NCBI GenBank assembly: GCA_964464755.1
Contig: CAYXGZ010000033.1
Coordinates: 1-39,623 of the forward strand
Length of the DNA: 39,623 nt
Source of the DNA: CAYXGZ01 sp964464755
GTDB taxonomy: Bacteria; Planctomycetota; MHYJ01; JACPRB01
Reading direction: 5' to 3'
How positions within the stretch are numbered: the first letter of the stretch is position 1; the number at the start of each line of letters is the position of its first letter. The position numbers were made by a program, and so were the translations under genes. Below are positions 15,754-23,451 of this stretch, in pieces. The notes beneath the pieces are model-generated. The model saw only the letters and a program-made list of their open reading frames with translations. It was not told the DNA's origin and ran no database searches.

Positions 15754-15770
15754 GCGCGCGGCGCGGCCGC

Positions 15771-16277
15771 TCAGGCCGGATCGTCGCCGCGGACGCAGAT
15801 CGAGCGGACCGTCCGGCTCCCGTTGAGGTAGCGGACGCGGACGGTCGAGCCGACGCGGAGGCGGCCGTGGAGGGCGGGGGGCAGCTCCCATTCCTGGCCG
15901 CCGGAGCGCAGCAACAGGAAATCGTGCCGGGCGTCGCTGCGGAGGTCCCAGTCGAGCTCGAGGTGGTCGACGGGCCCGACGTGCTCGCGGGTCGGGAAGC
16001 AGAGGTCGAGCGCGCTCTCCCGGACGGACCCGGCGACGAGGAGGAAGCCGAGGAGGAGGCCGACGGCGACGCCGATCCGGCCGGCCGCGGAGGTCGCGCC
16101 CATCTCCGGCCCGAGGCCGAGGCGGACGAGGCCGCCGGCCTCGAGCACGAGGGCGATCGAGGACGCGAGGAGCAGGGCGGCGAGGGCGGCGCAGATCAGC
16201 GCCAGCGCGGCGTGCCCGAGGAAGGCGACGAGGCGGTAGGGGATGCTCACCTCGTGGACGGGCCGCCAGGCGGGCAT
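15771..16277 (-). CDS. Two-TM membrane protein with C-terminal beta domain
   Basis: 168 residues. Two hydrophobic helices (about 14-38, LVAFLGHAALALICAALAAL and on; and about 68-85, GVAVGLLLGFLLVAGS) are followed by a soluble beta-rich domain (about 95-160) with EWELPPALHGRLRVGSTVRV and RYLNGSRTVRSICV. The last part is loosely like DUF3592-type domains, but I am not sure. The start at 16277 is supported by AGGAG 8 nt upstream and TATGCT (16308-16313, minus). Unknown function. Confidence 0.72.
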   Translation of the reverse strand: MPAWRPVHEVSIPYRLVAFLGHAALALICAALAALLLASSIALVLEAGGLVRLGLGPEMGATSAAGRIGVAVGLLLGFLLVAGSVRESALDLCFPTREHVGPVDHLELDWDLRSDARHDFLLLRSGGQEWELPPALHGRLRVGSTVRVRYLNGSRTVRSICVRGDDPA

Positions 16278-16307
16278 GCGGGGGGCTCCTGCTGGGGGAC
16301 GGGATCC

Positions 16308-16356
16308 AGCATACCCGGGATCGCGCCGAGCGCGTCCGCGGCCTTCGGGGTACAAT
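16308..16356. promoter_or_regulatory. Divergent -10 boxes: 16277 (minus) and 16363 (plus)
   Basis: Minus-strand TATGCT at 16308-16313, preceded by CGGG, leads to the leadered 16277 gene. Plus-strand TACAAT at 16351-16356, preceded by GGGG, ends 6 nt before the ATG at 16363, which has no ribosome site. Inferred. Confidence 0.5.
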
Positions 16357-16362
16357 CCCCGC

Positions 16363-16590
16363 ATGGCCCTCTGCGCGCGCTGCAACAGACCCCTGCCCCC
16401 GAACCACGTCTGCCACTTCTGCGGGTCGCCGGAGTTCCACCAGCTGGAGGGGAGTTCCACCCGGCGCGGCAAGATGGACGCGCTCCGCGTCTTCGTGCGC
16501 CGGCTCTTCTGGCTGGCCGTGGTCGGCGGCGCGGCGTGGTTCTTCCTCTTCCACGAGAAGGGGAAGGAGATCGTGGGCTGGTTCCGGTAG
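16363..16590 (+). CDS. Small zinc-ribbon membrane protein
   Basis: 75 residues. N-terminal treble-Cys ribbon: ALCARCNRPLPPNHVCHFCG gives CxxC...CxxC, a likely Zn site. A basic linker and one TM helix (about 48-63, FWLAVVGGAAWFFLF) follow, with a short Lys-rich tail. Probably an inner-membrane protein with the ribbon in the cytosol. Leaderless prediction: TACAAT ends exactly 6 nt before ATG. Not a recognised family; too short for a safe assignment. Confidence 0.75.
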   Translation: MALCARCNRPLPPNHVCHFCGSPEFHQLEGSSTRRGKMDALRVFVRRLFWLAVVGGAAWFFLFHEKGKEIVGWFR

Positions 16591-16606
16591 CGGGGCCGGC
16601 CGCTAC
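16587..16606. terminator. Palindromic hairpin holding both convergent stop codons
   Basis: GTAGCGG (16587-16593), 6-nt loop, CCGCTAC (16600-16606). The TAG of the plus gene and the CTA of the minus gene are both in the stem, as at 15121-15143. No T-run. Confidence 0.5.
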
Positions 16607-17076
16607 TTCCCGCAGCACTTCTTGTACTTCGTTCCGCTCCCGCACGGGCAGGGGTCGTTGCGGCCCAGGGGCGGCGCCGCGTTCCGGAGCGGCGGGCTCT
16701 TCATCCCGCCCTCGGGTCGCAGCCGCTCCCGGTACGACGGGCCCAGGGCCCGCACGAACGACGCCAGCGATCCGCCCCCGGCGAGGCGCCCCTGCGCCGC
16801 CAGCCCTTCGCAGAACAACGCGACGATCTCGGGCACGCGCGGCCGGATCGACGCGGGCAGGTCGAGCCGGGGCAGCACCTCGAGCAGCGCCGCCCGCGCG
16901 CCCGCCTCGCCAACCGTCCCCGGCGACGCGCCCTCGGCCTCGCAGGCGGCCCTCAGGAATTCCGAGGCGATCGAGACGCCGTACTCCTTCTCGGCCGAGG
17001 GCAGCGCCCCGAACGCCGGCGCGTCCGCGAAGTCCGCGGCCCAGTTCCCGATCTCCTCGAGCTCGTAGGGGTTCAT
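16603..17076 (-). CDS. SEC-C motif protein
   Basis: 157 residues. The helical N-terminal region of about 120 residues is not assigned. The C-terminus is a perfect SEC-C zinc motif, GRNDPCPCGSGTKYKKCCGK, as at the end of SecA and in many stand-alone cytosolic proteins, where it binds Zn and can contact SecB or ribosomes. The start ATG at 17076 fits the sequence MNPYELEEIGNWAADFAD; no clear Shine-Dalgarno is seen. Exact role unknown. Confidence 0.85.
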   Translation of the reverse strand: MNPYELEEIGNWAADFADAPAFGALPSAEKEYGVSIASEFLRAACEAEGASPGTVGEAGARAALLEVLPRLDLPASIRPRVPEIVALFCEGLAAQGRLAGGGSLASFVRALGPSYRERLRPEGGMKSPPLRNAAPPLGRNDPCPCGSGTKYKKCCGK

Positions 17077-17151
17077 CGTGCGATCCGATCCGCGGGAGGA
17101 TGGCCGGGTTGACCGCGACGACGGGACCCGGGGGGTCCCCGGCGACTCACT

Positions 17152-17364
17152 TCAATCCCTCGAGTAGAGCAGGACCTCGGCCTCGGCGAAATCCCGGACC
17201 GACGTCCAGGACCGCGGAACGCCCTCCTCGTACCGGCGGCGGAGGTCCGTCTCCTGCCTCGCGACTTCCGCGCCGACTTGGCAGACCCCGGACTTCGCAG
17301 CCTTCGCGTTGAAATGCCGGACGTAGGCCCCGAGGTCCCAGGGCTCCGGCGGACGTTGCGTCAT
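17152..17364 (-). CDS. Small hypothetical protein
   Basis: 70 residues, charged and helical (for example EVARQETDLRRRYEEGV), with one Cys and no signal or TM segment. Supported by GGGAGG 4 nt before the ATG and by TAGACT (17384-17389, minus) as a -10 box. No family recognised. Confidence 0.6.
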   Translation of the reverse strand: MTQRPPEPWDLGAYVRHFNAKAAKSGVCQVGAEVARQETDLRRRYEEGVPRSWTSVRDFAEAEVLLYSRD

Positions 17365-17383
17365 GGCGCCTCCCAGGACCGAC

Positions 17384-17423
17384 AGTCTACGACAGGACCG
17401 ACCCCGCGTCGTTCGGGTATTCT
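17384..17423. promoter_or_regulatory. Divergent -10 boxes: 17364 (minus) and 17433 (plus)
   Basis: Minus-strand TAGACT at 17384-17389 leads to the 17364 gene. Plus-strand TATTCT at 17418-17423, preceded by CGGG, ends 9 nt before the ATG at 17433, which has no ribosome site. Inferred. Confidence 0.45.
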
Positions 17424-17432
17424 GGTCGCTGG

Positions 17433-17639
17433 ATGATCTACCTGGCCTGGAGCCTCCTGGGGCTGAGCGCGCTCGGCGTGCTGTACTGCAATCGCCGCTA
17501 TCCCGAACTGGCCGGCGTCGCGGGGCTGCTGGGGGCGGCGGGGGCGGGCCTGCTCTGGGGCTGGCTCGCGGCCGCGGCCGGCGTCGCGGTCTCCGTCGGC
17601 CTGGTCTTCCTCATGGGATGGTGGCGCTTCCACCGGTAG
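17433..17639 (+). CDS. Small membrane protein
   Basis: 68 residues, almost entirely hydrophobic: three short helices at about 2-18, 27-45 and 48-62, with positive residues at the loop (NRRYP) and the C-terminus (WWRFHR). Not recognised. Likely leaderless: TATTCT ends 9 nt before the ATG. A GC hairpin follows the stop codon. Confidence 0.65.
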   Translation: MIYLAWSLLGLSALGVLYCNRRYPELAGVAGLLGAAGAGLLWGWLAAAAGVAVSVGLVFLMGWWRFHR

Positions 17640-17640
17640 G

Positions 17641-17668
17641 GGGGCGCCCGGAATCCCGGACGCGCCCC
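17641..17668. terminator. Hairpin after 17433 gene, facing 17687 gene
   Basis: GGGGCGCCCGG (17641-17651), loop AATC, CCGG then a 2-nt bulge (AC) and GCGCCCC (17656-17668). An 11-bp stem with no T-run, between convergent genes. Confidence 0.5.
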
Positions 17669-17686
17669 GCCGCGTCGACTTCCCGG

Positions 17687-18076
17687 CTACCGCCCGGCTC
17701 CCGTCACGGCGATCAGCACCTGGGCCAGGATCGCGAACGTCCAGAGGATCGTCACGATCCACCCGAGCACCAGTCCGGCGCCCGCCGACCCGGGGACGGG
17801 CTGGCCGTGCTTCCGGAACGTCTTGCTGGCCGAGTTCCCCAGGACGACCGCCGCGGGCCCCAGGATGATCCCGAAGCAGAAGAACCCCAGGATCCCGTAG
17901 ACCAACGCGCGTCGCGCGTTGCCCCGGGCCTTCTCCAGCTCCACCTGCTTGACGACCTCCTTGTCGGTCGCGGTGCCCTGCTGCTTCCGCAGGGCCGGGT
18001 CCAGGATCTCGCCGCAGTGCTTGCACTTCTTCGCGTCGTCCAGAATCTGCTCGGCGCAGTACGGGCAGGCCTTCAT
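17687..18076 (-). CDS. Zinc-ribbon plus two-TM protein (DUF4190-like)
   Basis: 129 residues. N-terminal zinc ribbon KACPYCAEQILDDAKKCKHC (two CxxC pairs), a charged helix, then two TM helices (about 58-80, VYGILGFFCFGIILGPAAVV; about 103-124) separated by a basic loop. The TM part resembles DUF4190. The ribbon is nearly identical in pattern to the second ribbon of the gene upstream, so the two genes look like tandem relatives. The start is fixed by CGGAGGAAACC before the ATG; the upstream stop is only 13 nt away, so one transcript is likely. Confidence 0.8.
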   Translation of the reverse strand: MKACPYCAEQILDDAKKCKHCGEILDPALRKQQGTATDKEVVKQVELEKARGNARRALVYGILGFFCFGIILGPAAVVLGNSASKTFRKHGQPVPGSAGAGLVLGWIVTILWTFAILAQVLIAVTGAGR

Positions 18077-18089
18077 GGTTTCCTCCGGT

Positions 18090-18587
18090 TCAACGGTCCA
18101 GGTTGGCGACGATGAAGAACGCGATCGCGGCGGATCCCAGGACGAACCACGCGCCGGACAGGATGAACAGCGCGGTGAGCGTTCCCGGGGCCGGGAGTCC
18201 GACCGACTTCAGCCGGCCCCGGTAGTACATGGCGTAGGCGAAGACGATCGGGCCGAGCAGCGGCCCCAGGCCGCAGAAGACGACGGTGCCGATCGAGGCG
18301 GCGATCACGCTGTGCAGGATCTTCTCGTCGATCTCCTGCCGGACCAGCGACTCGTGCACGGCCGCGCCGACCGAGCGGCTGTTCTCGCGGGCGAGCGCGG
18401 CGTCGAGGATCTCCCGGCAATGGGGGCACTTCCGCGCGCCGGGCTGGATCGCCTCGGCGCAGTACGGGCACTTGGCGGCGGCGGGTTTGGCGACGATGCG
18501 GGCGCCGCAGTAGGGGCAGCTGTTCTCGGAGACGGCGATGCTCTCGGTGCAGGCGGGGCAGGGGACCTGGCCGGCGGCGTCGGGCAT
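18090..18587 (-). CDS. Double zinc-ribbon membrane protein
   Basis: 165 residues. Ribbon 1: CPACTESIAVSENSCPYC. Ribbon 2: CPYCAEAIQPGARKCPHC followed by REILDAALAREN, matching the ribbon plus following helix in the downstream gene. Two or three TM helices follow (about 94-118 and 138-160). No family name can be assigned beyond zinc-ribbon membrane protein. TAGCAT (18597-18602, minus) ends 9 nt before the ATG with no ribosome site, so a leaderless transcript is predicted for this operon. Confidence 0.8.
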   Translation of the reverse strand: MPDAAGQVPCPACTESIAVSENSCPYCGARIVAKPAAAKCPYCAEAIQPGARKCPHCREILDAALARENSRSVGAAVHESLVRQEIDEKILHSVIAASIGTVVFCGLGPLLGPIVFAYAMYYRGRLKSVGLPAPGTLTALFILSGAWFVLGSAAIAFFIVANLDR

Positions 18588-18596
18588 CGAACCCCG

Positions 18597-18602
18597 ATGC
18601 TA
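18597..18602 (-). promoter_or_regulatory. -10 box of the zinc-ribbon pair
   Basis: TAGCAT on the minus strand, 9 nt from the ATG at 18587. The rest of the 109-nt spacer (18588-18696) holds CGGGCG...CGCCCG (about 18639-18664), a possible terminator for the upstream gene. Inferred. Confidence 0.4.
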
Positions 18603-18696
18603 TCCCGGCCCGTCGCCCTTCCGCAAGGTTTGAACCCGGGCGGGGGCGGGTACCGGCGCCCGAGAACGCGCGGATGGCCCGAGAACCTGCCGCCCC

Positions 18697-19926
18697 CTAG
18701 AACGTCACCTCCAACCGGTCGTCCCTCAGCAGCTTGAAGCTGAACGGCCGGTCGATCTCCTTCACGGCCGCCGAGCGCGCCTGCGCCGCCCCCGCGAGCG
18801 CCCCCTTCACCTCCTCGTCCGTCAACTTCGCGCTCAGGATCTCGTACTCCCCGCTGAACCACGAGAACTCGTCGTCGAACAGCCGCCGCGCCACGAATCG
18901 CGCCTCGGGCAGCAGCCTCAACGCCCGGTCGAAGAGCTCCCCCTTCGACGCGCCCCGCAGGATCTCGCGCGCCCTCGCCGCCCCCTCCGCCGCGTCGAAA
19001 CCCAGCGCCAGCGAGAAGAACTCCCCGTCCAGGTACTGGTCCGCCGCCACCGCCGCGTCCCCCGGCAGGCGGATCATCCGGTCCACCGGCCTCGCCGCGA
19101 TCCCGAAGCCCGCCTCCAGGAACTGGAACTCCTCCCGCCCCGTCACCCAGTGCAGCTCCCCGCCCAGCCGCCCGAAGAAGTCCGCCAGCCCGCGGTTCAG
19201 GTACGCGTTGTCGCACCACGCGCTCACCCCCCAGCGCTGCACCCCCTCCGGCAGCCGCGCCCTCCGCTCCGCCGGCCAGTGCCACGCCATCGGGTTCGGC
19301 TCCCAGCCCCGCCGCAGCGTCCACGTCCCGCCCTTCGGATCCCTCCACCCCGGCACCGCCGCCGCCGCCCCCAGCGCGTCGAGGTCCTCCAGCACCTCCG
19401 CGTCCTCCCACTCGTCGTGCATCGGGCGCAGCCCCGCCAGCGCCACCTCGCAGTGCCAGCGCGACAGCGAGCCCCAGCGCCGCGGGAACGCGGGCGCCAG
19501 CTTCTCCTTCACCGCCAGCAGCCAGGCCGTCGCCTCCTCCGGCGCCGGCGTCCGCAGCGCCAGCCGCCGGAACTCCGGCACCGACGCCAGCGCCACCGAC
19601 TTCCCGCCCGCCACGTGCGCCGCCTCCGCGAAGTCGAACTCCAGCACCGAGTCCGCGAAGGTCCCCAGCCGGACGTTGAGCCGCCGCGAGAAGAGGGGAT
19701 TCGGATCGATGACGATCGTGTAGAGCCGGCCCTTCCAGGTGAAACGCTCGGGCGACCAGGGGTCGCGCGAGGCCACCCAGTCCTTCACCCCGTGCGCCAG
19801 CAGCCGGCGCCGGAAGTGATCCACGAAGCGGTCCCGCGCGGCGCGCTTCGAGCGCATCCGCCCCCAGGCCCCCAGCGCCACCGCCGCGGGCAGGCCCAGC
19901 GCCGGGACCAGCGGGACCCAGTCCAT
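18697..19926 (-). CDS. Hypothetical membrane-anchored protein
   Basis: 409 residues, not recognised. N-terminal TM segment (about 4-21, VPLVPALGLPAAVALGAW) then a basic stretch (RMRSKRAARDR). Most of the rest is a soluble alpha/beta protein rich in Trp, Phe and Arg with no evident catalytic motif. Segments such as WKGRLYTIVIDPNPLFSRR and WSAWCDNAYLNRG-like stretches do not match a family I know. The start ATG overlaps the MazG-like stop (TGATG), placing it third in a murJ-mazG-unknown unit. Third positions favour G over C, in contrast to the PKD gene on the other strand. Confidence 0.75.
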   Translation of the reverse strand: MDWVPLVPALGLPAAVALGAWGRMRSKRAARDRFVDHFRRRLLAHGVKDWVASRDPWSPERFTWKGRLYTIVIDPNPLFSRRLNVRLGTFADSVLEFDFAEAAHVAGGKSVALASVPEFRRLALRTPAPEEATAWLLAVKEKLAPAFPRRWGSLSRWHCEVALAGLRPMHDEWEDAEVLEDLDALGAAAAVPGWRDPKGGTWTLRRGWEPNPMAWHWPAERRARLPEGVQRWGVSAWCDNAYLNRGLADFFGRLGGELHWVTGREEFQFLEAGFGIAARPVDRMIRLPGDAAVAADQYLDGEFFSLALGFDAAEGAARAREILRGASKGELFDRALRLLPEARFVARRLFDDEFSWFSGEYEILSAKLTDEEVKGALAGAAQARSAAVKEIDRPFSFKLLRDDRLEVTF

Positions 19927-20240
19927 CACGACCACTGCGTCGGCGTCGGCACCTCCGCGCAGGCGCAGGGGATCGCCCCGCAGCGCGGACAGCCCTTCCC
20001 GTACTTCGCCAGCGCCGCCTTCTCGAGGTCGATCCCCGACAGCGACGCGATCGTCGACAGCCACGCCAGCACGTCCGCGAACTCCTTCTCCGCCTCCGCC
20101 CGGTCGCGGTTGCGGATCGTCTCCGCGAGCTCGCCGACCTCCTCCATCAGCCAGAGCACGTTCGTCTCCAGCCCCCGCGCCTCGTCCCGCGAGTGGTACG
20201 TCCGCCGGATCAGGTCCTGGAACTCGCGGATCCGCATCAC
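19926..20240 (-). CDS. MazG-like nucleotide pyrophosphohydrolase
   Basis: 104 residues; a single MazG-type four-helix module. The metal-binding pattern is present: WLMEEVGELAETI (ExxEL) and, later, EFADVLAWL (ExxD). Enzymes of this class hydrolyse NTPs or dNTPs to NMP and pyrophosphate, often as house-cleaning. The C-terminus adds a Cys cluster, GCPRCGAIPCAC, seen in some MazG-like proteins and likely to bind metal. GTG 20240 overlaps the murJ stop (GTGA) and ATG 20237 also overlaps it (TGATG); either start is coupled. Confidence 0.85.
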   Translation of the reverse strand: MMRIREFQDLIRRTYHSRDEARGLETNVLWLMEEVGELAETIRNRDRAEAEKEFADVLAWLSTIASLSGIDLEKAALAKYGKGCPRCGAIPCACAEVPTPTQWS

Positions 20241-21784
20241 GTCCTCCGCGGGGCCGGTCGGCGCAGCCCCAAGAGCCGCGCGGCCCCGAAGTAGATGATC
20301 AAGGCGGCGAGCAGGATCACGCCCAGCGACGCGCCGCGCTGCCAGAGTCTAGTCGCGGGCTCCCAGGGCAACAAGGGCAGCCCCCAGCGCGCGACCGACC
20401 AGGCCCCGCCGCCCATCAGCGCCGTCGCCGCGACCACCTTCGCGAACTCCCCCTTCAGCGCGCCGCCCCTCAGCTCGGGGTACCGCGAGCGCAGCAGCCC
20501 CTGCAGCACCGCGAAGTTCACCAGCCCGCAGATCGACGTCGCCAGCGCCAGCCCCGACTCCCGCAGCGGCCAGACCAGCGCGAGGTTCAGCCCCAGGTTC
20601 AGCGCGACCATCGCCGTGCTCACCTTCACCGGCGTGCGCGTGTCGCCGCGCGCGTGGAAGGCCCGCACCTGCACCTGGTTGACGCAGTAGCACCACAGCC
20701 CCGCTCCGTAGAACGACAGCACCGCGCCCGCCCGCGCCGTCTCCTCCGGCCCGAAGCGCCCGTGCTCGAAGATCGCCGAGATGATCCGCGGCCCGAAGAG
20801 CACCAGGCCCAGCGACGCGGGCAGCGCCAGGAAGAACGACCCCGCCGTCGAGCGGTGGAAGAGCCGCGAGAACTCCGGCTTGTCGTCCTTCGCCGCCGCC
20901 GCCGACAGCGCCGGCAGCACGGCCGTCGCGATCGAGGTCCCCACGAGCGACAGCGGCAGCTGCACGAGCTGGTTGCCGTAGTACAGCGCGCTCACCGCGC
21001 CGTGGCCCGGCACGCAGATCTCCGCGATCAGGCTGTCCACGAGCTCGTTGACCTGCACCAGCGCGAGGCCGAACACCGTCGGCAGGAAGCGCGACACCAC
21101 GCCGCGCTGCCCCGGGTCCGACGGCTCCCAGCGCGGCCGCGCCGCCCAGCCCGCCCGCTTCAGCGGCCAGGCCATCACGAGCAGCTGCAGCGCGCCGCCC
21201 GCGACGATGCTCCAGGCCACGCCCTTCACGGCGGCCGCCGGCGGGAAGCCCGCCGCGAAGACCGGCAGCGCCGCGATCCACGTCACGTTCAGCACGACCG
21301 GCGCGAACGCGGGCGCGAAGAACTTGAAGAGGCTGTTCAGCGCCGCGCCGAGCAGCGCCCCGAGGCAGACCAGCGGCAGGTAGGGCAGCAGGATCCGCAG
21401 CAGCTCCGCGACCAGCCGGACCTTCTCGTCCGGCCAGAACAGCGGCAGGAGGTAGGTCGCGCCGATCCCGAGCACCGTCACGCCGCCGAGCAGGAGCAGC
21501 AGCGACGTCGCCAGCCGGTTCAGGAGCGCGAAGGCCTCGTCCTTCTTGTCCTCCGTCGTCAGCTTCACGAAGGCCGGCACGAAGGCCGCCGTCAGCGCGC
21601 CCTCGCCGAAGAGCCGGCGGAAGAGGTTCGGGACCCGGTACGCGATCGCGAACGCGTCCCAGACCAGCGACGCGCCGAAGAAGTGGGAGCAGAGCACGTC
21701 GCGGACCATGCCCAGGACCCGCGAGAGCAGCGTGCAGAGCGCGATGACCCGGGCCGAGCCCAGGACCGACGACGAGTGCGGCAA
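20237..21784 (-). CDS. murJ: Lipid II flippase MurJ (MviN)
   Basis: Flips lipid-linked peptidoglycan precursor across the inner membrane. 515 residues with about 14 hydrophobic helices, normal length. The signature start is present (ALCTLLSRVLGMVRDVL, then HFFGASLVWDAFAIAYRVPN and LFGEGALTAAFVPAF), as are the later SALYYGNQLVQLPLSLVGTS and ALPASLGLVLFGPRIISAIF. The start is TTG at 21784, with GAGG 8 nt upstream; TACGAT (21809-21814, minus) is the -10. Stop overlaps the MazG-like start. Its presence indicates peptidoglycan synthesis, consistent with glmM and dapA nearby. Confidence 0.95.
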   Translation of the reverse strand: MPHSSSVLGSARVIALCTLLSRVLGMVRDVLCSHFFGASLVWDAFAIAYRVPNLFRRLFGEGALTAAFVPAFVKLTTEDKKDEAFALLNRLATSLLLLLGGVTVLGIGATYLLPLFWPDEKVRLVAELLRILLPYLPLVCLGALLGAALNSLFKFFAPAFAPVVLNVTWIAALPVFAAGFPPAAAVKGVAWSIVAGGALQLLVMAWPLKRAGWAARPRWEPSDPGQRGVVSRFLPTVFGLALVQVNELVDSLIAEICVPGHGAVSALYYGNQLVQLPLSLVGTSIATAVLPALSAAAAKDDKPEFSRLFHRSTAGSFFLALPASLGLVLFGPRIISAIFEHGRFGPEETARAGAVLSFYGAGLWCYCVNQVQVRAFHARGDTRTPVKVSTAMVALNLGLNLALVWPLRESGLALATSICGLVNFAVLQGLLRSRYPELRGGALKGEFAKVVAATALMGGGAWSVARWGLPLLPWEPATRLWQRGASLGVILLAALIIYFGAARLLGLRRPAPRRT

Positions 21785-21808
21785 CCTTCCCCCCCTCGAC
21801 CCGGGGGC

Positions 21809-21837
21809 ATCGTACCACGGCGGGGATCGGCTACAAT
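21809..21837. promoter_or_regulatory. Divergent -10 boxes: murJ (minus) and PKD operon (plus)
   Basis: Minus-strand TACGAT at 21809-21814 serves murJ with a leader and a GAGG site. Plus-strand TACAAT at 21832-21837 ends 6 nt before the ATG at 21844 with no ribosome site. Inferred from the shared TANNNT pattern. Confidence 0.5.
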
Positions 21838-21843
21838 CGGGGC

Positions 21844-23451
21844 ATGACGGGCCTCCCCCCGCGCCTCGAGGCGCTGCGCCGCCGCCACCGCGCCGTGGTC
21901 GCGGTCGACCGCTTCCTCGAGTTCGCCTTCGTCCTCGCCGGGGGCGTCGGGATCGTCCTCCTCCTCGACCGCCTCGCCTTCGAGTTCGGCCTCGCCCGCC
22001 TCCACGCGGCCCGGCCCGGGCAGGTCGCCCTCGCCTTCGGGGCCTCCCTCGCCGCGGCCGCCGCCGCCGCGCTCGCCGCCGCCTGGATCCTCCGGCCCTC
22101 CGCCGCCGCCCTCGCCTGGAGGGCCGACAAGGTCCTCCGCTCCGACGAGCGCATCCTCACCGCGGTCGGCCTCGAGGCGGGCTCGCCCTTCTCCGACCTC
22201 GTCCGGGCCGAGGCGGACGCCGCGCTCGAGCGAGCCGACTTCCGCAAGGTCCTGCCCTGGCCCGCGATCGGCTACCGGGGCGGGCTCCTCGTCGCCCTCG
22301 GGGCGGGCGCCCTCCTCGCGTTCCTGCCGCCCGTGTTCCGCGAGGGGATCCCCGGGCCCCACGCCTCGATCTCGGTCGCGCCGCTCCGCGGCGTCGCCCC
22401 GCTCGTGATCACCGCCGAGGACCAGTCCCAGGGCGCCGTCACGAGCCGGCGCTGGGAGTTCGGCGACGGCGACTCCTCCTCCGCGGCCGGCCCCGTGGAC
22501 CACCTCTACTCGCGCCCCGGCCGCTACGTGGTCCGCCTCGCCGTCGCGGGCCCCGGCGGCGCCGACGGCGCCGAGGCCGTCGTCGAGGTCCTCGACGCGA
22601 AGGCCCCGTTCGCCGACTTCCTCGCGGACCCGCGCAAGGGCCGGGCCCCGCTCGACGTGCGCTTCCGCAACGCCTCGAGGAACGCGACGACCTTCGCCTG
22701 GAGCTTCGGCGACGGCGCGACCTCGACCGAGGCCGATCCCGTGCACCGCTACGCCGCGCCGGGCCTCTACACCGTGTCGCTCGCCGCCGGCGGGGACCGC
22801 GTGGAGCGCAAGGCCTACATCAAGGTCGTCGGCGCCGACGCGCCCCTGGCCGACTTCCGCGCCTTCCCGCGCAAGGGCCCCGCGCCGCTCGTCGTGGCCT
22901 TCGAGGACAACTCGACCGGGAAGATCGAGTCCTGGGACTGGGACTTCGGCGACCGCTACGCCGGGGCGTCCCGCGCGAGCTCCGAGCGCGCGCCGAGCCA
23001 CGAGTACCGCCAGCCCGGCCGCTACACGGTCCGCCTCAAGGTCCGCGGCCCCGGCGGCGAGGACGTCCGGATCCGCGAGCGCTACGTCGAGGTCACCGGC
23101 GACGGCTCCGGCGGCGGGGGAGGCGGGGCCGGCCCCCTGCCCGAGTTCGCCACCGTCGGCGCCTCGCGCGAGAGCGGCCCCCTCTTCGGCGACCCCTCGG
23201 CCCGCCGTCCCGCGGAGTTCAAGCCCGAGACCGTCGAGGGCGCGCCGAAGGGCGACAACCTCGTCGAGAAGGTGAAGAACGTCTACTCGCCGGGGGGCGA
23301 CCCCGCGGCGCCGCCCCCGCCGCCCGCGTCGTACCCGCAGGTCTTCGGCGAGTACCGCCGGGCCGCGGAGGACTCCATGACCCGCGAGCGCATCCCGCCC
23401 GGGCTGCGCGACTCCGTGAAGCGCTATTTCGACTCGATCCGACCCCGATGA
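21844..23451 (+). CDS. Membrane protein with three PKD domains
   Basis: 535 residues. The N-terminal part (about 1-180) has three hydrophobic helices (about 28-45, 58-82, 148-166), with a cytosolic segment between the last two (WRADKVLRSDERILTAVGLE), recalling the N-terminus of DUF4175-type membrane proteins. Three PKD beta-sandwiches follow (about 175-250, 258-330, 335-420), each with a W-x-FGDG or W-DFGD core and a YxxPGxYxVxL end. A Gly-rich linker and a tail ending RDSVKRYFDSI follow; this tail is common beside BatA-type genes. Likely faces the periplasm and binds protein or glycan. The gene heads a five-gene coupled operon and its stop overlaps the nifS start. Confidence 0.85.
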   Translation: MTGLPPRLEALRRRHRAVVAVDRFLEFAFVLAGGVGIVLLLDRLAFEFGLARLHAARPGQVALAFGASLAAAAAAALAAAWILRPSAAALAWRADKVLRSDERILTAVGLEAGSPFSDLVRAEADAALERADFRKVLPWPAIGYRGGLLVALGAGALLAFLPPVFREGIPGPHASISVAPLRGVAPLVITAEDQSQGAVTSRRWEFGDGDSSSAAGPVDHLYSRPGRYVVRLAVAGPGGADGAEAVVEVLDAKAPFADFLADPRKGRAPLDVRFRNASRNATTFAWSFGDGATSTEADPVHRYAAPGLYTVSLAAGGDRVERKAYIKVVGADAPLADFRAFPRKGPAPLVVAFEDNSTGKIESWDWDFGDRYAGASRASSERAPSHEYRQPGRYTVRLKVRGPGGEDVRIRERYVEVTGDGSGGGGGGAGPLPEFATVGASRESGPLFGDPSARRPAEFKPETVEGAPKGDNLVEKVKNVYSPGGDPAAPPPPPASYPQVFGEYRRAAEDSMTRERIPPGLRDSVKRYFDSIRPR

